Below, piece by piece: positions 8,342 to 17,379 of a stretch of 64,000 nt of DNA. The notes below the pieces were generated by a model. The model had not been told where the DNA came from. It ran no database searches and saw only the letters and a list, made by a program, of their open reading frames with translations. A program made the position numbers and the translations under genes. Where the stretch lies: assembly GCF_963674925.1 (NCBI RefSeq), contig NZ_OY771647.1, forward strand, positions 1,503,501 through 1,567,500, given 5' to 3'. Positions within the stretch are counted from its first letter, which is position 1, and the number at the start of each line of letters is the position of its first letter. This stretch comes from an uncultured Draconibacterium sp. (GTDB taxonomy: Bacteria; Bacteroidota; Bacteroidia; Bacteroidales; Prolixibacteraceae).

Positions 8342-9793
8342 TTATAATTCTTTTCGTAAACGAGCTACCGGTACTCCCAGCTGCTCGCGGTATTTTGCAA
8401 CCGTTCTTCGCGCAATATTGTATGATTTATCTTTGAGAATCTTCGCCAGTTTCTCATCGGTTAAAGGTTTGTGTTTGTCCTCGCCCTCGATACATTCCTG
8501 CAGAATTTTTTTGATTTCGCGTGTTGATACCTCTTCACCGTCATCTTTTGCCAAACCTTCGGAAAAGAAATATTTCAGCGGGTAAATTCCAAAATGCGTT
8601 TGAATGTATTTACTGTTCGAAACCCTTGATATGGTTGAAATATCGAGCCCGGTTCTCTCGGCGATGTCTTTTAAAATCATCGGGCGAAGTTTTGTTTCGT
8701 CGCCTTCCTGGAAATATTCTTTCTGAAAGCTGATAATCTCCGACATGGTAAGCAACAAAGTAGTTTGCCGCTGGTGTATGGCGTCGATAAACCATTTTGC
8801 CGAATCCAGTTTTTGTTTCACAAAAGTTACCGCTTCTTTGTCGGTTTTTTGTGCCTTCTGGTTCTGGCTCATGGTTCTCAGCATCTCGGTATACGTGTCG
8901 TTGATTTTTAGCTCCGGAACGTTACGTTGGTTTAACGAAAGGCTTAACTCCCCGTCAACCAGCTCCAGAATAAAATCCGGCACAATATGCTGATTCGATT
9001 TATTTAAAGGATTACTGTATGAGCTGCCCGGTTTCGGATTTAATTTAAGTACCTCGTCGATACCTTTTTTTAGCTCCTCGTCCGAAAGCTCCAGTTTTGT
9101 TCTGATTTTATCGTAATGCTTTTTTGTAAATTCCGGGAAATAGTCTTTTACAATCGTTTTTGCCAATTGAGATCCTTTGTTCTCTTTCCGCTCGAGTTGC
9201 AACAATAAACATTCGCGTAAATCGCGTGCTGCTATTCCGGGAGGATCAAAATCCTGAATAGCCAATAGAATTTTCTCCAGTTTTTCCTCCGGAACATCGA
9301 GGTTCATATTAAAAGCCAAATCGTCGCTGATGGCCATTAAATCGCGGCGGAGGTATCCGTCGTCATCAATGTTTCCGATAATATATTCGGCCAGTTGCTG
9401 CTCCTCATCATCCAAATCGGCCAGCCCCAGTTGTTCATGCAAAAATTCGTGAAAACTTGTACCTACCGAAAACGGTACATCAATGTATTTATCGTCTTTT
9501 GAATAATTATTTACGTTTAACTTGTAGGTAGGAATTTCCTCATCCTCGTAATAATCGTCCATTGAAAACTCTTCGTTGTCAACATCCGTATTATTATCCT
9601 GTCCGTCATCCATTTGGTCGTCAGCCGACGAGGGATTATCCGATTCCAATTCCAAAACCGGATTTTCTTCCAGCTCCTTTTTAATCCGCTGCTCGAGTTG
9701 CATAGTTGGGATTTCCAAAAGTTTGATCACCTGAATTTGCTGAGGTGATAACTTTTGGAGCAGCTTCTGTTGTAATGATAGTTTTTGCTCCAT
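8342..9793 (-). CDS. rpoN: RNA polymerase sigma-54 factor
   Basis: 483-residue sigma-54. Region I is the Gln/Leu-rich start (LSLQQKLLQKLSPQQIQVIK), which contacts activator ATPases. A very acidic linker (about 45-90) follows, then the core-binding region, the helix-turn-helix region (DISTISRVSNSKYIQT, about 390-405) and the C-terminal RpoN box (ARRTVAKYREQLGVP), which reads the -24 element. Length and order are normal. It lies between asnS and the PAP2-like gene, all on the minus strand. The acidic linker contains TCGTCAGCCGACGA (9618-9631), a short palindromic sequence that recurs elsewhere in the window. No sigma-54 activator gene is present in the window. Confidence 0.97.
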   Translation of the reverse strand: MEQKLSLQQKLLQKLSPQQIQVIKLLEIPTMQLEQRIKKELEENPVLELESDNPSSADDQMDDGQDNNTDVDNEEFSMDDYYEDEEIPTYKLNVNNYSKDDKYIDVPFSVGTSFHEFLHEQLGLADLDDEEQQLAEYIIGNIDDDGYLRRDLMAISDDLAFNMNLDVPEEKLEKILLAIQDFDPPGIAARDLRECLLLQLERKENKGSQLAKTIVKDYFPEFTKKHYDKIRTKLELSDEELKKGIDEVLKLNPKPGSSYSNPLNKSNQHIVPDFILELVDGELSLSLNQRNVPELKINDTYTEMLRTMSQNQKAQKTDKEAVTFVKQKLDSAKWFIDAIHQRQTTLLLTMSEIISFQKEYFQEGDETKLRPMILKDIAERTGLDISTISRVSNSKYIQTHFGIYPLKYFFSEGLAKDDGEEVSTREIKKILQECIEGEDKHKPLTDEKLAKILKDKSYNIARRTVAKYREQLGVPVARLRKEL

Positions 9794-9857
9794 AATCCCA
9801 ATTGTTAACCTCGTAAAAATAACATTTTTTTCCGAGTAGCTTCTTTAAATTACACCA

Positions 9858-11294
9858 TCAAAATTCGGCATTTTTAGGTGCACGCGGAAAGGCGATTACA
9901 TCGCGGATGTTGCCCATTCCGGTAACAAAAAGCATAAGACGCTCGAAGCCAAGACCAAAGCCACTGTGAACTACCGAACCAAAACGGCGGGTATCCAGAT
10001 ACCACCACATTTCTTCTGTCGGAATGTTCATCTCTTCCATACGTTTAGTCAGCTTATCAAGGTCTTCCTCACGTTGCGAACCACCAATAATTTCACCAAT
10101 ACCCGGGAACAGAACATCCATTGCACCAACAGTTTTATCGTCGTCGTTCTGTTTCATATAGAATGCTTTAATGTCTTTTGGGTAATCGATAAGAATTACC
10201 GGACACTTAAAGTGTTTCTCAACCAGGTAGCGTTCGTGCTCACTTTGCAGGTCAACACCCCAATCCACCGGGAACTGGAATTTTTTCTTTTTATAAGGTT
10301 TCGAGTTTTTCAGAATATCTATTGCCTCGGTGTATGGCAAACGCACAAAATCATTTTTCAGAACAAACTCCAGCTTTTCGATCAAATCCATCGAGCGCTG
10401 ATCCTGTGGTTTGTTTTTCTCCTCCTCTTTCAGTCGCTGAGCCAAAAACTGCAGGTCGTCCATACAATTATCGAGCGCGTACTGAATACAGTATTTCAGG
10501 AATTCTTCGGCCAAATCCATGTTGTCTTTCAGATCGTAAAAAGCCATCTCAGGTTCGATCATCCAGAACTCGGCCAGGTGACGAGTCGTATTCGAATTCT
10601 CGGCACGGAATGTTGGGCCGAAAGTATAAATCTCGCCAAGCGCCAAGGCACCCAATTCGCCTTCCAACTGACCGGAAACCGTTAAGTTGGTAGCTTTTCC
10701 GAAAAAATCCTGGCTGTAATCAACCTCGCCATCTTCGGTTAACGGTGGATTTTTTGCATCCAGTGTTGAAACGCGGAACATCTGTCCGGCGCCCTCGGCA
10801 TCACTGGCCGTTACAATTGGCGTGTGCAGGTAGTTAAATCCTTTTTCGTTAAAATATTTATGAATGGCAAATGCCATAGCGTGGCGGATACGAAAAACTG
10901 CACTAAAGGTATTGGTCCGGAAACGAAGGTGTGCATTTTCGCGCAAGAACTCCAACGAGTGTTTCTTTGGCTGAATTGGATATTTTTCAGGATCAGCTTT
11001 TCCGAGCAACTCAATTGATTTTGCGTTCAGCTCAACATTCTGGCCACTTCCGGCCGATTCTACCAATTCTCCGGTAACTGCAATTGCTGCTCCGGTTGTT
11101 ATATCGCGTAACAGTGTTTCGTCGAAACTTTCAACATCAACCACCACCTGAAGATTATGAATAGTAGATCCGTCATTCAGCGCAATAAAGTTTACATTTT
11201 TACTTCCGCGCTTTGTCCTCACCCAACCTTTGGCAACTACTTCGCTGCCTGTTTCTCCATTCTTCAGAATCTCTTTGATTTTTAAACGTGCCAT
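9858..11294 (-). CDS. asnS: Asparaginyl-tRNA synthetase
   Basis: 478 residues from the preferred start MARLKIKEIL at 11294; an upstream in-frame Met at 11390 would add 32 residues that do not look like the family. The N-terminal OB-fold anticodon-binding domain (about 15-110; VAKGWVRTKRGSKNVNF) is followed by the class II catalytic core with motif 2 (FRAENSNTTRHLAEFWMIE) and motif 3 (GFGLGFERLMLFVTG, near the C-terminus). It charges tRNA-Asn in the cytoplasm. The catalytic core has the AsnRS-type insert and the C-terminal ending RAPKNAEF. It heads a probable asnS-rpoN-PAP2 transcript. Confidence 0.97.
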   Translation of the reverse strand: MARLKIKEILKNGETGSEVVAKGWVRTKRGSKNVNFIALNDGSTIHNLQVVVDVESFDETLLRDITTGAAIAVTGELVESAGSGQNVELNAKSIELLGKADPEKYPIQPKKHSLEFLRENAHLRFRTNTFSAVFRIRHAMAFAIHKYFNEKGFNYLHTPIVTASDAEGAGQMFRVSTLDAKNPPLTEDGEVDYSQDFFGKATNLTVSGQLEGELGALALGEIYTFGPTFRAENSNTTRHLAEFWMIEPEMAFYDLKDNMDLAEEFLKYCIQYALDNCMDDLQFLAQRLKEEEKNKPQDQRSMDLIEKLEFVLKNDFVRLPYTEAIDILKNSKPYKKKKFQFPVDWGVDLQSEHERYLVEKHFKCPVILIDYPKDIKAFYMKQNDDDKTVGAMDVLFPGIGEIIGGSQREEDLDKLTKRMEEMNIPTEEMWWYLDTRRFGSVVHSGFGLGFERLMLFVTGMGNIRDVIAFPRAPKNAEF

Positions 11295-11488
11295 GATGTA
11301 TATTTTTCTGCCTTTAATTTGTCTGTTCAGCTTTTTACAGCCTTTTAACTTTTCGAATTTTGAGCTTACAAATTTATACTTTATTAGCAATTATGTAGCT
11401 GTAAGAAACATTTTCATCCGATTTTTAATACTTACGTGAAGAACCCCCCTGAAAAAAAGGACTTAGAACAAAGGTAAAACCTGAAAAT

Positions 11489-11517
11489 TAAAAAGGCCGC
11501 CTTAAAAAAGACAGCCT
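11489..11517 (-). terminator. Terminator of the six-gene ECF cluster
   Basis: On the minus strand AGGCTGTCTT pairs with AAGGCGGCCT (two G-T pairs) and is followed by a T run, about 40 bp past the DUF2202 stop codon. Confidence 0.65.
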
Positions 11518-11556
11518 CCTGAACATCAATAACCGTTTCCGGTTAACGCTGTAATT

Positions 11557-12324
11557 TTATTTGTTCTGACCGTTTCGGTAGCCTCCCTGTCCATAGCCTT
11601 GTCCACCGTTGCCATAACCTTGCCGGCCGGTTCCCATTCCCTGACCGCCGGCACCATATCCCATCGAATTACCTGCAGCAAGAATTGCTTCAAACTCTTC
11701 CACTGAAATGTGCTGTGGGCTAAAGGTTTCGCCAAGCGTTTGCAGATTTCGAACAAATCCACGCATATGATTTTCCGAACCTTTCAATAGGTTTTCGTAA
11801 ACGCGAATGATATCGGTATTTTCTGTTTCGGCCAACAGATTTTGCAAATCAGCAATGTCTAAGTCTTCAATCGTTGCACCAACTTTCAGCGCCTCAGTCA
11901 AACTTGCCGATCCCTGCTCAATCAATGCATTGTATAGTGCTCCCAATTCTTCATTGGCAAACTGGCCTTCGCCTTCCAGCGCCGGATCTTCAATTCCATA
12001 TCCTTCAAGAAGCGTAAGTACAGCATTTGTGTGGCTTTCTTCGCTGTTGGCAATATTCAGAAATAGTTGTTGCCCATACAAGCCGTAGAAATGCATATAA
12101 ACATCGTGAGCCAGTTTTTCTTCCTCGCGCATCAGCAGCAATCCTTCAATATCAACGTCAGTTAAATCTTCATCAAAAGTACAACTGTCCTGACATATGG
12201 CAGCCAACTCCACACTTTTGTCGGCCAAAGCCAACGATTCATCAATTCGTTCTGTTTCCGAGCAGGCTGTAAAAAATAATGCTCCCGCTGCTACCATGAT
12301 TGCAATTGCTTTAATTCTTTTCAT
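11557..12324 (-). CDS. DUF2202 ferritin-like lipoprotein
   Basis: 255-residue predicted lipoprotein: signal peptide with lipobox ALFFTACSE (Cys21). The DUF2202 domain (about 55-200) has LLLMREEEKLAHDVYMHFY, EESHTNAV and SENHMRGF. The Glu and His residues are spaced as in ferritin-like four-helix di-iron proteins. The last 40 residues are a Gly/Tyr/Gln-rich tail (repeats of GYGNGGQ type). The function of DUF2202 is not established; metal or redox protection is inferred from the fold and from the neighbours. It is the last gene of the cluster led by a DUF4405 protein and an ECF sigma factor. Confidence 0.85.
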   Translation of the reverse strand: MKRIKAIAIMVAAGALFFTACSETERIDESLALADKSVELAAICQDSCTFDEDLTDVDIEGLLLMREEEKLAHDVYMHFYGLYGQQLFLNIANSEESHTNAVLTLLEGYGIEDPALEGEGQFANEELGALYNALIEQGSASLTEALKVGATIEDLDIADLQNLLAETENTDIIRVYENLLKGSENHMRGFVRNLQTLGETFSPQHISVEEFEAILAAGNSMGYGAGGQGMGTGRQGYGNGGQGYGQGGYRNGQNK

Positions 12325-12379
12325 TTCTCTAAATTTTAGTTCAACTTAATTTATTTACTAATCTCAAATCTCTATTCGT

Positions 12380-12922
12380 TTAATTTCCTGCCGGTCGTTG
12401 GCAATTAACTCCCCGTCCGGTTCTATTCCGCTGGTTGCCATTTCCTCTGCACCAATTATTGTTTCCCCGTTTTCCACGGCCATTGTTGTTTGCATAGGCT
12501 GATCTGCCGCCATTTCCACGTCCATTTCCTCTTCCTACATTCTGATTTCGCCCATAGCTGCCATAAGCCTGAAGCTGCTTGTACTGAGTTTGCTGCTCTT
12601 CGCTTAAAAGCGATTTCACCTCATTACGATGTGCCTCCACATTTTTTAGCATTTCGGTTCTGATTTCGCTTTTCTCAACAGCATTTACTGTTGAACGCCT
12701 TTGTTCTCGTAATTCAGTCATCGTTTTTTGGTGACTGGCTTCAAGTTCCTGAATACTTGTTTTCTGTTCCTCGCTCAGGTCAGAGATTTGAGCCAGACAA
12801 GGAAGATTCTGATTGTTTTGTACTGCGTTTGCTCTTCTTCCGCGTTGAGCATAAACGCTTGTTGTTGTTAACACCAGGGCAAAGAATACCCAGGCAACGT
12901 TAATTAACTTGCTAGTTTTCAT
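12380..12922 (-). CDS. Spy-like periplasmic protein with basic Gly/Asn-rich tail
   Basis: 180 residues. Signal peptide of about 25 residues ending in VYAQ. The central part (about 40-115) is helical and reads like Spy/CpxP or LTxxQ proteins (DLSEEQKTSIQELEASHQ, LLSEEQQTQYKQL), which act as periplasmic chaperones. The tail (about 120-180) is rich in Gly, Asn and Arg, unusual for the family and probably disordered. It lies 23 bp after another Spy-like gene in the same direction. Family membership is by pattern only. Confidence 0.65.
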   Translation of the reverse strand: MKTSKLINVAWVFFALVLTTTSVYAQRGRRANAVQNNQNLPCLAQISDLSEEQKTSIQELEASHQKTMTELREQRRSTVNAVEKSEIRTEMLKNVEAHRNEVKSLLSEEQQTQYKQLQAYGSYGRNQNVGRGNGRGNGGRSAYANNNGRGKRGNNNWCRGNGNQRNRTGRGVNCQRPAGN

Positions 12923-12945
12923 TCTTCTAATATTTAAATTGTTAT

Positions 12946-13479
12946 TTACTCTCTGTTTTGCCGCCCGTAGCGTCGGCCGCCACGTTGAGGCAACGAAATG
13001 TCTTCTTTAGATTTTGTCATCGATAGAAAAACCTCTTTAAGTTTCTCCTGCTGGTTCTCGTTGCAAACTGCTTTCATATCGAGATAATAATCTACGGTCA
13101 AATCCTTTAAGGTTTTGTGCATCTCACCGATTTCGCTTGAAATCGAATGTAGTTTTGTGGTGTCGGACTCGGCTTTTCCCATTTCCTCCACCATTTCAAC
13201 CCGAAGTAGAGCGAGCTGATCCGATATCCGGCGTGCACTCCGGTTATAGTTTCTGTTCAATTCCCTAAAATAGTCGACCTGGTCGGGTTGCAGGTTCAGC
13301 TGTTCGCGGAAAAAACGCGTCCGTTGTTCCGAGGGCATCTGAACCTGATGCTGTTGTTCTCCTGCAGCTTTTTTATCCTGTTGTTTGTGGTACCAAAACG
13401 AAATTCCCATCGACAGGTTTGTGGCTGCCAGAATTACAACTACCCAGATTAATATGCGATATGTATTTTTTGTTGCCAT
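12946..13479 (-). CDS. Membrane-anchored Spy/CnrX-like periplasmic protein
   Basis: 177 residues. One N-terminal transmembrane helix (about 8-28) with a charged periplasmic helical domain (about 45-160: FFREQLNLQPDQVDYFREL, NENQQEKLKEVF). The arrangement resembles the periplasmic heavy-metal sensor or Spy-family proteins that pair with ECF sigma factors. The C-terminal end is Arg/Gly-rich. It starts 3 bp after the anti-sigma factor gene, so it is very likely translated from the same messenger and may help sense the inducing signal. Confidence 0.65.
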   Translation of the reverse strand: MATKNTYRILIWVVVILAATNLSMGISFWYHKQQDKKAAGEQQHQVQMPSEQRTRFFREQLNLQPDQVDYFRELNRNYNRSARRISDQLALLRVEMVEEMGKAESDTTKLHSISSEIGEMHKTLKDLTVDYYLDMKAVCNENQQEKLKEVFLSMTKSKEDISLPQRGGRRYGRQNRE

Positions 13480-13482
13480 TTG

Positions 13483-13917
13483 TTATTCCATTAAAAATGA
13501 TTCAATTGGCTCGGCGTCCAGTTCGTTCCAGTAAGGCACCATTTCCTGTTCGCTCAAACTGGTGTCGGCAGTAGTTATCTTAGGTGCTTCTCCTAATTTA
13601 AAACCGCCGTATATTCCCAATAACAAGATGATTGAAAATGCCACCGGCTGTAAAATACGAACCAAAACCGGACGTGCAGCAGCTTGATTTTCCTCCTGCT
13701 TTTCAAGTCGTGCTTTTACCCGGGTATAAAAGAACGGATTTTCATCTGTTAGTTTATCGCTTTCCAGAATTTGGAGTGTATTTTTCATTTCCGCAGCAAA
13801 AAGAGCACACTTCGAACATTCGTCAAGGTGTTGTTGTACCTGTTTCATTTCGGAAACCGGCAGCTCCTTTTCGAGGAAAAAAATCAACTTGTTATGTACG
13901 GTATTACACTTCATCAT
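13483..13917 (-). CDS. Anti-sigma factor with zinc-finger domain
   Basis: 144 residues. The N-terminal domain has the ZAS/zf-HC2 pattern: VHNKLIFFLEKELP then QQHLDECSKCALF (His28 with the Cys-x2-Cys pair), which holds a sigma factor inactive. A single transmembrane helix (about 93-113) follows, then a short periplasmic tail. It is 47 bp downstream of the ECF sigma gene, the usual order for a sigma/anti-sigma pair. Confidence 0.87.
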   Translation of the reverse strand: MMKCNTVHNKLIFFLEKELPVSEMKQVQQHLDECSKCALFAAEMKNTLQILESDKLTDENPFFYTRVKARLEKQEENQAAARPVLVRILQPVAFSIILLLGIYGGFKLGEAPKITTADTSLSEQEMVPYWNELDAEPIESFLME

Positions 13918-13964
13918 TTTTTACGGTTATTAGTATGACACGTTCATTTTTAAAAACTTGCGCT

Positions 13965-14546
13965 TTACATGCACTTTTTTTTGTAGCACTTGTATAATTT
14001 TTTCTGCAGGCCCTTTTTTGCCCTGAACAACAATGACTCAACCGACGAAACCGAGAGATCCATCACCTCTGCAATTTCCTGGTACGACAGTTCCTCGTAT
14101 TTGCTTAAGGTAAACGCCACTTTCTGATTTGGCGGCAAACTGTTAATTGCCTCTTTTAGAATTATTGCCCGCTGTTGGTTTTCCATGTCGTACTCCGGCT
14201 CGTCGGTATTTGAGGTACTCACCTGCATTACTTCCCTGTTTTTCGCCGCCACCTCATCGTCGATCGAATGAAACCACTTGCGTTTTTTGTTATCGCGGAT
14301 GTGGTTTAACGAGCGGTTAACCGCAATACGGTACAACCAGGTCGAGAGTTTTGCATCGGCCCTGAATTTATCGATGTTCCTGTACACCTCAACAAAAACA
14401 TCCTGCGCAATATCTTCAGCATCTTCGCGGTTCTGCACCAAACCATAGCAGGTATTCACCACCAGTTTCTGATGCGTGCCGACCAGCTTTTTAAAAGCCG
14501 CTTCGCTTCCCTGTTTTAATTGTTCAATTATATCGGTGTCGGACAT
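13965..14546 (-). CDS. ECF RNA polymerase sigma factor (RpoE-like)
   Basis: 193 residues. Region 2 (about 25-95) contains NREDAEDIAQDVFVEVYRNI and KLSTWLYRIAVNRSLNHIRD. Region 4 (about 130-185) contains LPPNQKVAFTLSKYEELSYQ and the helix-turn-helix EIAEVMDLSVSSVESLLFRA. There is no region 3, as expected for the ECF group. It would direct polymerase to its own cluster when released from the adjacent zinc-finger anti-sigma factor. The C-terminal tail is Lys/Cys-rich (YKCYKKKCM), which is unusual and might be redox- or metal-responsive; that last point is speculation. Confidence 0.93.
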   Translation of the reverse strand: MSDTDIIEQLKQGSEAAFKKLVGTHQKLVVNTCYGLVQNREDAEDIAQDVFVEVYRNIDKFRADAKLSTWLYRIAVNRSLNHIRDNKKRKWFHSIDDEVAAKNREVMQVSTSNTDEPEYDMENQQRAIILKEAINSLPPNQKVAFTLSKYEELSYQEIAEVMDLSVSSVESLLFRAKKGLQKKLYKCYKKKCM

Positions 14547-14585
14547 TCTGATTCGAAAAAAACCGCTATGTAAATGTACTGGTAA

Positions 14586-15401
14586 TTATTCAGAAAGTAG
14601 TTTGTAAACATCGCGTGGAGGAAGACCATTATTCTCCCCAATTGTGCGCAACGTTTCGGTCGGTTTCGCTTCGATGTTGTTCTCTTCCAGAATTTGCATC
14701 AACTCATCGGTAGTCTTATTCAGTTCTTTCGAGAAATCCTCGATGGTTTTTCGTCCAACACCCATTCCCTGGCCTTCGTTTGCCGGTTTCTTTACGATGA
14801 TCTCGTAAATTTCAAGTGGAGTTGAATTATTTGTTTCTGCGATTTGCTGTAAACTTTGGGTATGAATATCGTTGTAAACGATTTTATGACTGTCGAGTTT
14901 TCGGGTTACTTCGTCAACCGACTCCATATCCAGCTGGTGAGCCAGTTCGGTAAGCGTTAATAACTCGGCATGAGGAACGGGTGCCCGCTCTTCGGTTTTC
15001 TCCCACGAGTTGGTAGCCGATTCGCCTAATTCCATAACTGTTTGAAAAGGCGGAATGGAAAATACAGTACCGAAAAAGAATACCAGCACCACTACAATAG
15101 AAAAAATGAGTTCCTTTTTCTTGTTGAAGCCTTTTGTGCTTTTCGCTTTTAGATAGGAGACAAATGATTTCCAGTTTACCGAAAACAGGTGAAAGATGGA
15201 AAGCACAATAAACGCCAGCGAAAACAGGGTATGTATGGCCTGCCAGCCTTCTTTTGATAAACCTGCCAGCTCCCAGTTTACCCAATGAGCGTAGCGTCCC
15301 GGGGGAGCTACATACAAAATTACACCCGAAACCAGGATCACTAAAATTCCCCAGGTTAATCCAAAACTTATAAAGGCACGCCAGCTAAACTTTGTTTTCA
15401 T
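14586..15401 (-). CDS. DUF4405 membrane protein
   Basis: 271 residues from the Met in MKTKFSWRAF (15401); an upstream Met at 15449 would add 16 residues with no membrane-protein character. The N-terminal half has four hydrophobic helices with His in IHTLFSLAFIVLSIFHLF, a pattern like small cytochrome b-type DUF4405 proteins, where such His could bind haem. The C-terminal half (about 135-271) is soluble and contains three similar segments of about 40 residues (for example LTLTELAHQLDMESVDEV, KTIEDFSKELNKTTDELM). It is first in the ECF-sigma cluster, with a 39-bp gap to the sigma gene. Confidence 0.75.
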   Translation of the reverse strand: MKTKFSWRAFISFGLTWGILVILVSGVILYVAPPGRYAHWVNWELAGLSKEGWQAIHTLFSLAFIVLSIFHLFSVNWKSFVSYLKAKSTKGFNKKKELIFSIVVVLVFFFGTVFSIPPFQTVMELGESATNSWEKTEERAPVPHAELLTLTELAHQLDMESVDEVTRKLDSHKIVYNDIHTQSLQQIAETNNSTPLEIYEIIVKKPANEGQGMGVGRKTIEDFSKELNKTTDELMQILEENNIEAKPTETLRTIGENNGLPPRDVYKLLSE

Positions 15402-15460
15402 CTGTTTAAAATTTTTTGATTTCTGAATGTTCAAAAAATTTGAAGACATTCAGGAACTCA

Positions 15461-15540
15461 CATAAATTTTAATCATTCTTGCCTGCCTGCGGTAGGCAGG
15501 TTTGTGAATTTAGAATGATGAAAATTCATGTTCGTTTCAT
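15461..15540. repeat. Dispersed palindromic repeat, copy A, with an inserted GC palindrome
   Basis: AAATTTTAATCATTCT at the left pairs with AGAATGATGAAAATTCAT at the right, then TGTTCGTTTCAT. The same element, without the central insert, is at 28421-28482 in the opposite orientation. In this copy the loop contains the palindrome CCTGCCTGCGGTAGGCAGG (15482-15500). It lies upstream of the DUF4405 gene. Confidence 0.65.
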
Positions 15541-16080
15541 ATCTTTTTAATTTATGTCTTTGTTTAAAATTTAAGGTATGACACAGAAGCTTTGGAAAAC
15601 TTGCGCGGGTATTTTAATTTCTTTGTCAGACCTTGAAGGTTTATATACTCAGAAACTAAAGTAATCGCCCGCAAAAAATAGAAGTACCCGCACATTTGGG
15701 AGAACTGTCTTTTTGGGTGGGAGGACGACTCGTAGGCAGCTGCGGAAGGTTCAACACCAACAGCGGAACCTGTTTTTTACCCTGCCAACAACTATTTACA
15801 TAAGTTTTAATTACATTTAGTGCATCATATAACTAAATGCCCGATACATTGGAATTATCTCTTGCAAAAATAAAAACTAAAATCGGCCAGCTTTTACGCA
15901 TTAAAACGAACAATATCAGTCGATTACAATAGTGAGGGATAATAGTGTGTATGTTGCATTGCATTATACACATACGTTAGCAGTAAGCTTAAAAAAACTG
16001 CAACTATTTTCACAAGAAAAACGCCATGTGAACTTTTTATGACTTATATTTGTAATCTATTTACAAAATAGCAACTAAAA
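15541..16080. other. AT-rich intergenic DNA ending in an attC-like half-site
   Basis: No gene is seen in this 540-bp stretch. Near its right end TGTGTAT (15949-15955 region) and ATACACA form a small hairpin, followed by GTTAGC at 15976-15981 and AGTAAGCTT. This core reappears, inverted, behind the RloB-type gene (AAGCCTACTGCTA, 18030-18041), so GTTAGCAGTA(A/G)GCTT flanks the two-gene cassette as inverted repeats. The 5' half of the site is not recognisable. Confidence 0.5.
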
Positions 16081-17376
16081 ATGATAATTAATTTCAAGAT
16101 TCAGAATTTTGGTTCTGTAAAAGACGAACAGATACTTTCTTTTGAAGCAGATAAATCTACTCATCTAGAAAGTCATTATATAATTAACTCATGTGGTTAT
16201 CGCCTCCTAAAGTTAGGTTTGATTTATGGTGCAAATGCATCGGGAAAAACAACAATACTTAAAGCGCTAGAATTTTTAAGAGATTTAGTTTTAGACCCCG
16301 AAGAAAAGAAAACTGACGAATTAGAGTTTAGTCCTTTTTTATTTGATAATGAAACACCCAATAAGTCTACCATTTTAGCAATTGAGTTTATTCAAAACGA
16401 TGTGAAATATGACTATGAAGTTGAATTTTCTAGGCAATCTATTATTAGTGAAAAGCTAGACCATTATCAAACAACTAAGGCTAATGTTTTTAAAAGAACA
16501 ACTGATTTAAAAAATCAGTTTACCGAAATCAAGTTTGGAAGTAAAATAAAGAAGGATAAGACATTTAAAAAAACACTTGAGTCAAATACCTTATGGAACA
16601 ACACTGTTTTAGGAGGATTTCTAAAGACAAATATTGATTTCTATGAATTAAATGAAGCTATTGATTGGTTTAGAAACTATTTAAAACCGTTAGTTTATAC
16701 AAGAACTAAACTTGAAGGGTATGTTACCTCTAAAATTGATAAAAAAGAGTTGTCAAAAAAAGACATTGTAAGTATCCTTCAGAAAGCTGATTTACATATC
16801 TCAGATATATTAATTGAAGAAGAAGAACAGGAAATTCCTCAAGGTTTTTTCGAATTTATTGAAAAACAGTTAGAAACTTCTGATGATAGATTGGAAAAGT
16901 TAAAAGAAAAAGGAAAAATTTCTTCGATTAATATTGGTTTCGTTCATACTGTTAATGGGAAAGACTATACTTTACCTATAGATTTGGAATCACTAGGCAC
17001 TAGAAGATATTACGGCTTTGCAGGTCTATTAGCGTTACTAATTAAAAACAATCATTTAATTCCAATTGATGAATTAGAAGCCTCTTTACATCCTGACTTA
17101 TATGTTCATTTTATATTATCATTTCTTATTAACTCAGAAAACTCTCAATTAATTGCAACCACCCACAATAGAGAAATTTTGGGCAATAAGGATATATTTA
17201 GAAATGATGCAATTTGGTTTACTGATAAATGCGAGAGTTGCTCAACTGAATTGTATTCGTTGGCAGACTTTGACACATCTGTTGTAAGAGACACTACAAA
17301 CGTGTTGAATGCCTATAAAAGTGGGAAGCTAAGTGGTAAACCGAATTTAGGCGATTTCTATATTGAACTTGATTAG
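16081..17376 (+). CDS. AAA/ABC-type ATPase of a two-gene defence-like cassette
   Basis: 431-residue ATPase of the AAA_15/AAA_21 (SMC/ABC-like) group. Walker A is GANASGKT at 50-57. Walker B is IPIDELEASLHP with Asp330-Glu331. The switch histidine is His362 in TTHN. Residues 120-300 form a helical insert. The start (MIINFKIQNFGSVKDEQ) is the usual beginning of this family. The gene is followed after 3 bp by an RloB-type gene, the pairing found in AbiL-like phage-defence systems. Codon use is much more AT-rich than in the neighbouring housekeeping genes, and the pair sits between inverted GTTAGC-type sites, so it was probably acquired. A defence role is inferred from family and context. Confidence 0.85.
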   Translation: MIINFKIQNFGSVKDEQILSFEADKSTHLESHYIINSCGYRLLKLGLIYGANASGKTTILKALEFLRDLVLDPEEKKTDELEFSPFLFDNETPNKSTILAIEFIQNDVKYDYEVEFSRQSIISEKLDHYQTTKANVFKRTTDLKNQFTEIKFGSKIKKDKTFKKTLESNTLWNNTVLGGFLKTNIDFYELNEAIDWFRNYLKPLVYTRTKLEGYVTSKIDKKELSKKDIVSILQKADLHISDILIEEEEQEIPQGFFEFIEKQLETSDDRLEKLKEKGKISSINIGFVHTVNGKDYTLPIDLESLGTRRYYGFAGLLALLIKNNHLIPIDELEASLHPDLYVHFILSFLINSENSQLIATTHNREILGNKDIFRNDAIWFTDKCESCSTELYSLADFDTSVVRDTTNVLNAYKSGKLSGKPNLGDFYIELD

Positions 17377-17379
17377 GTT

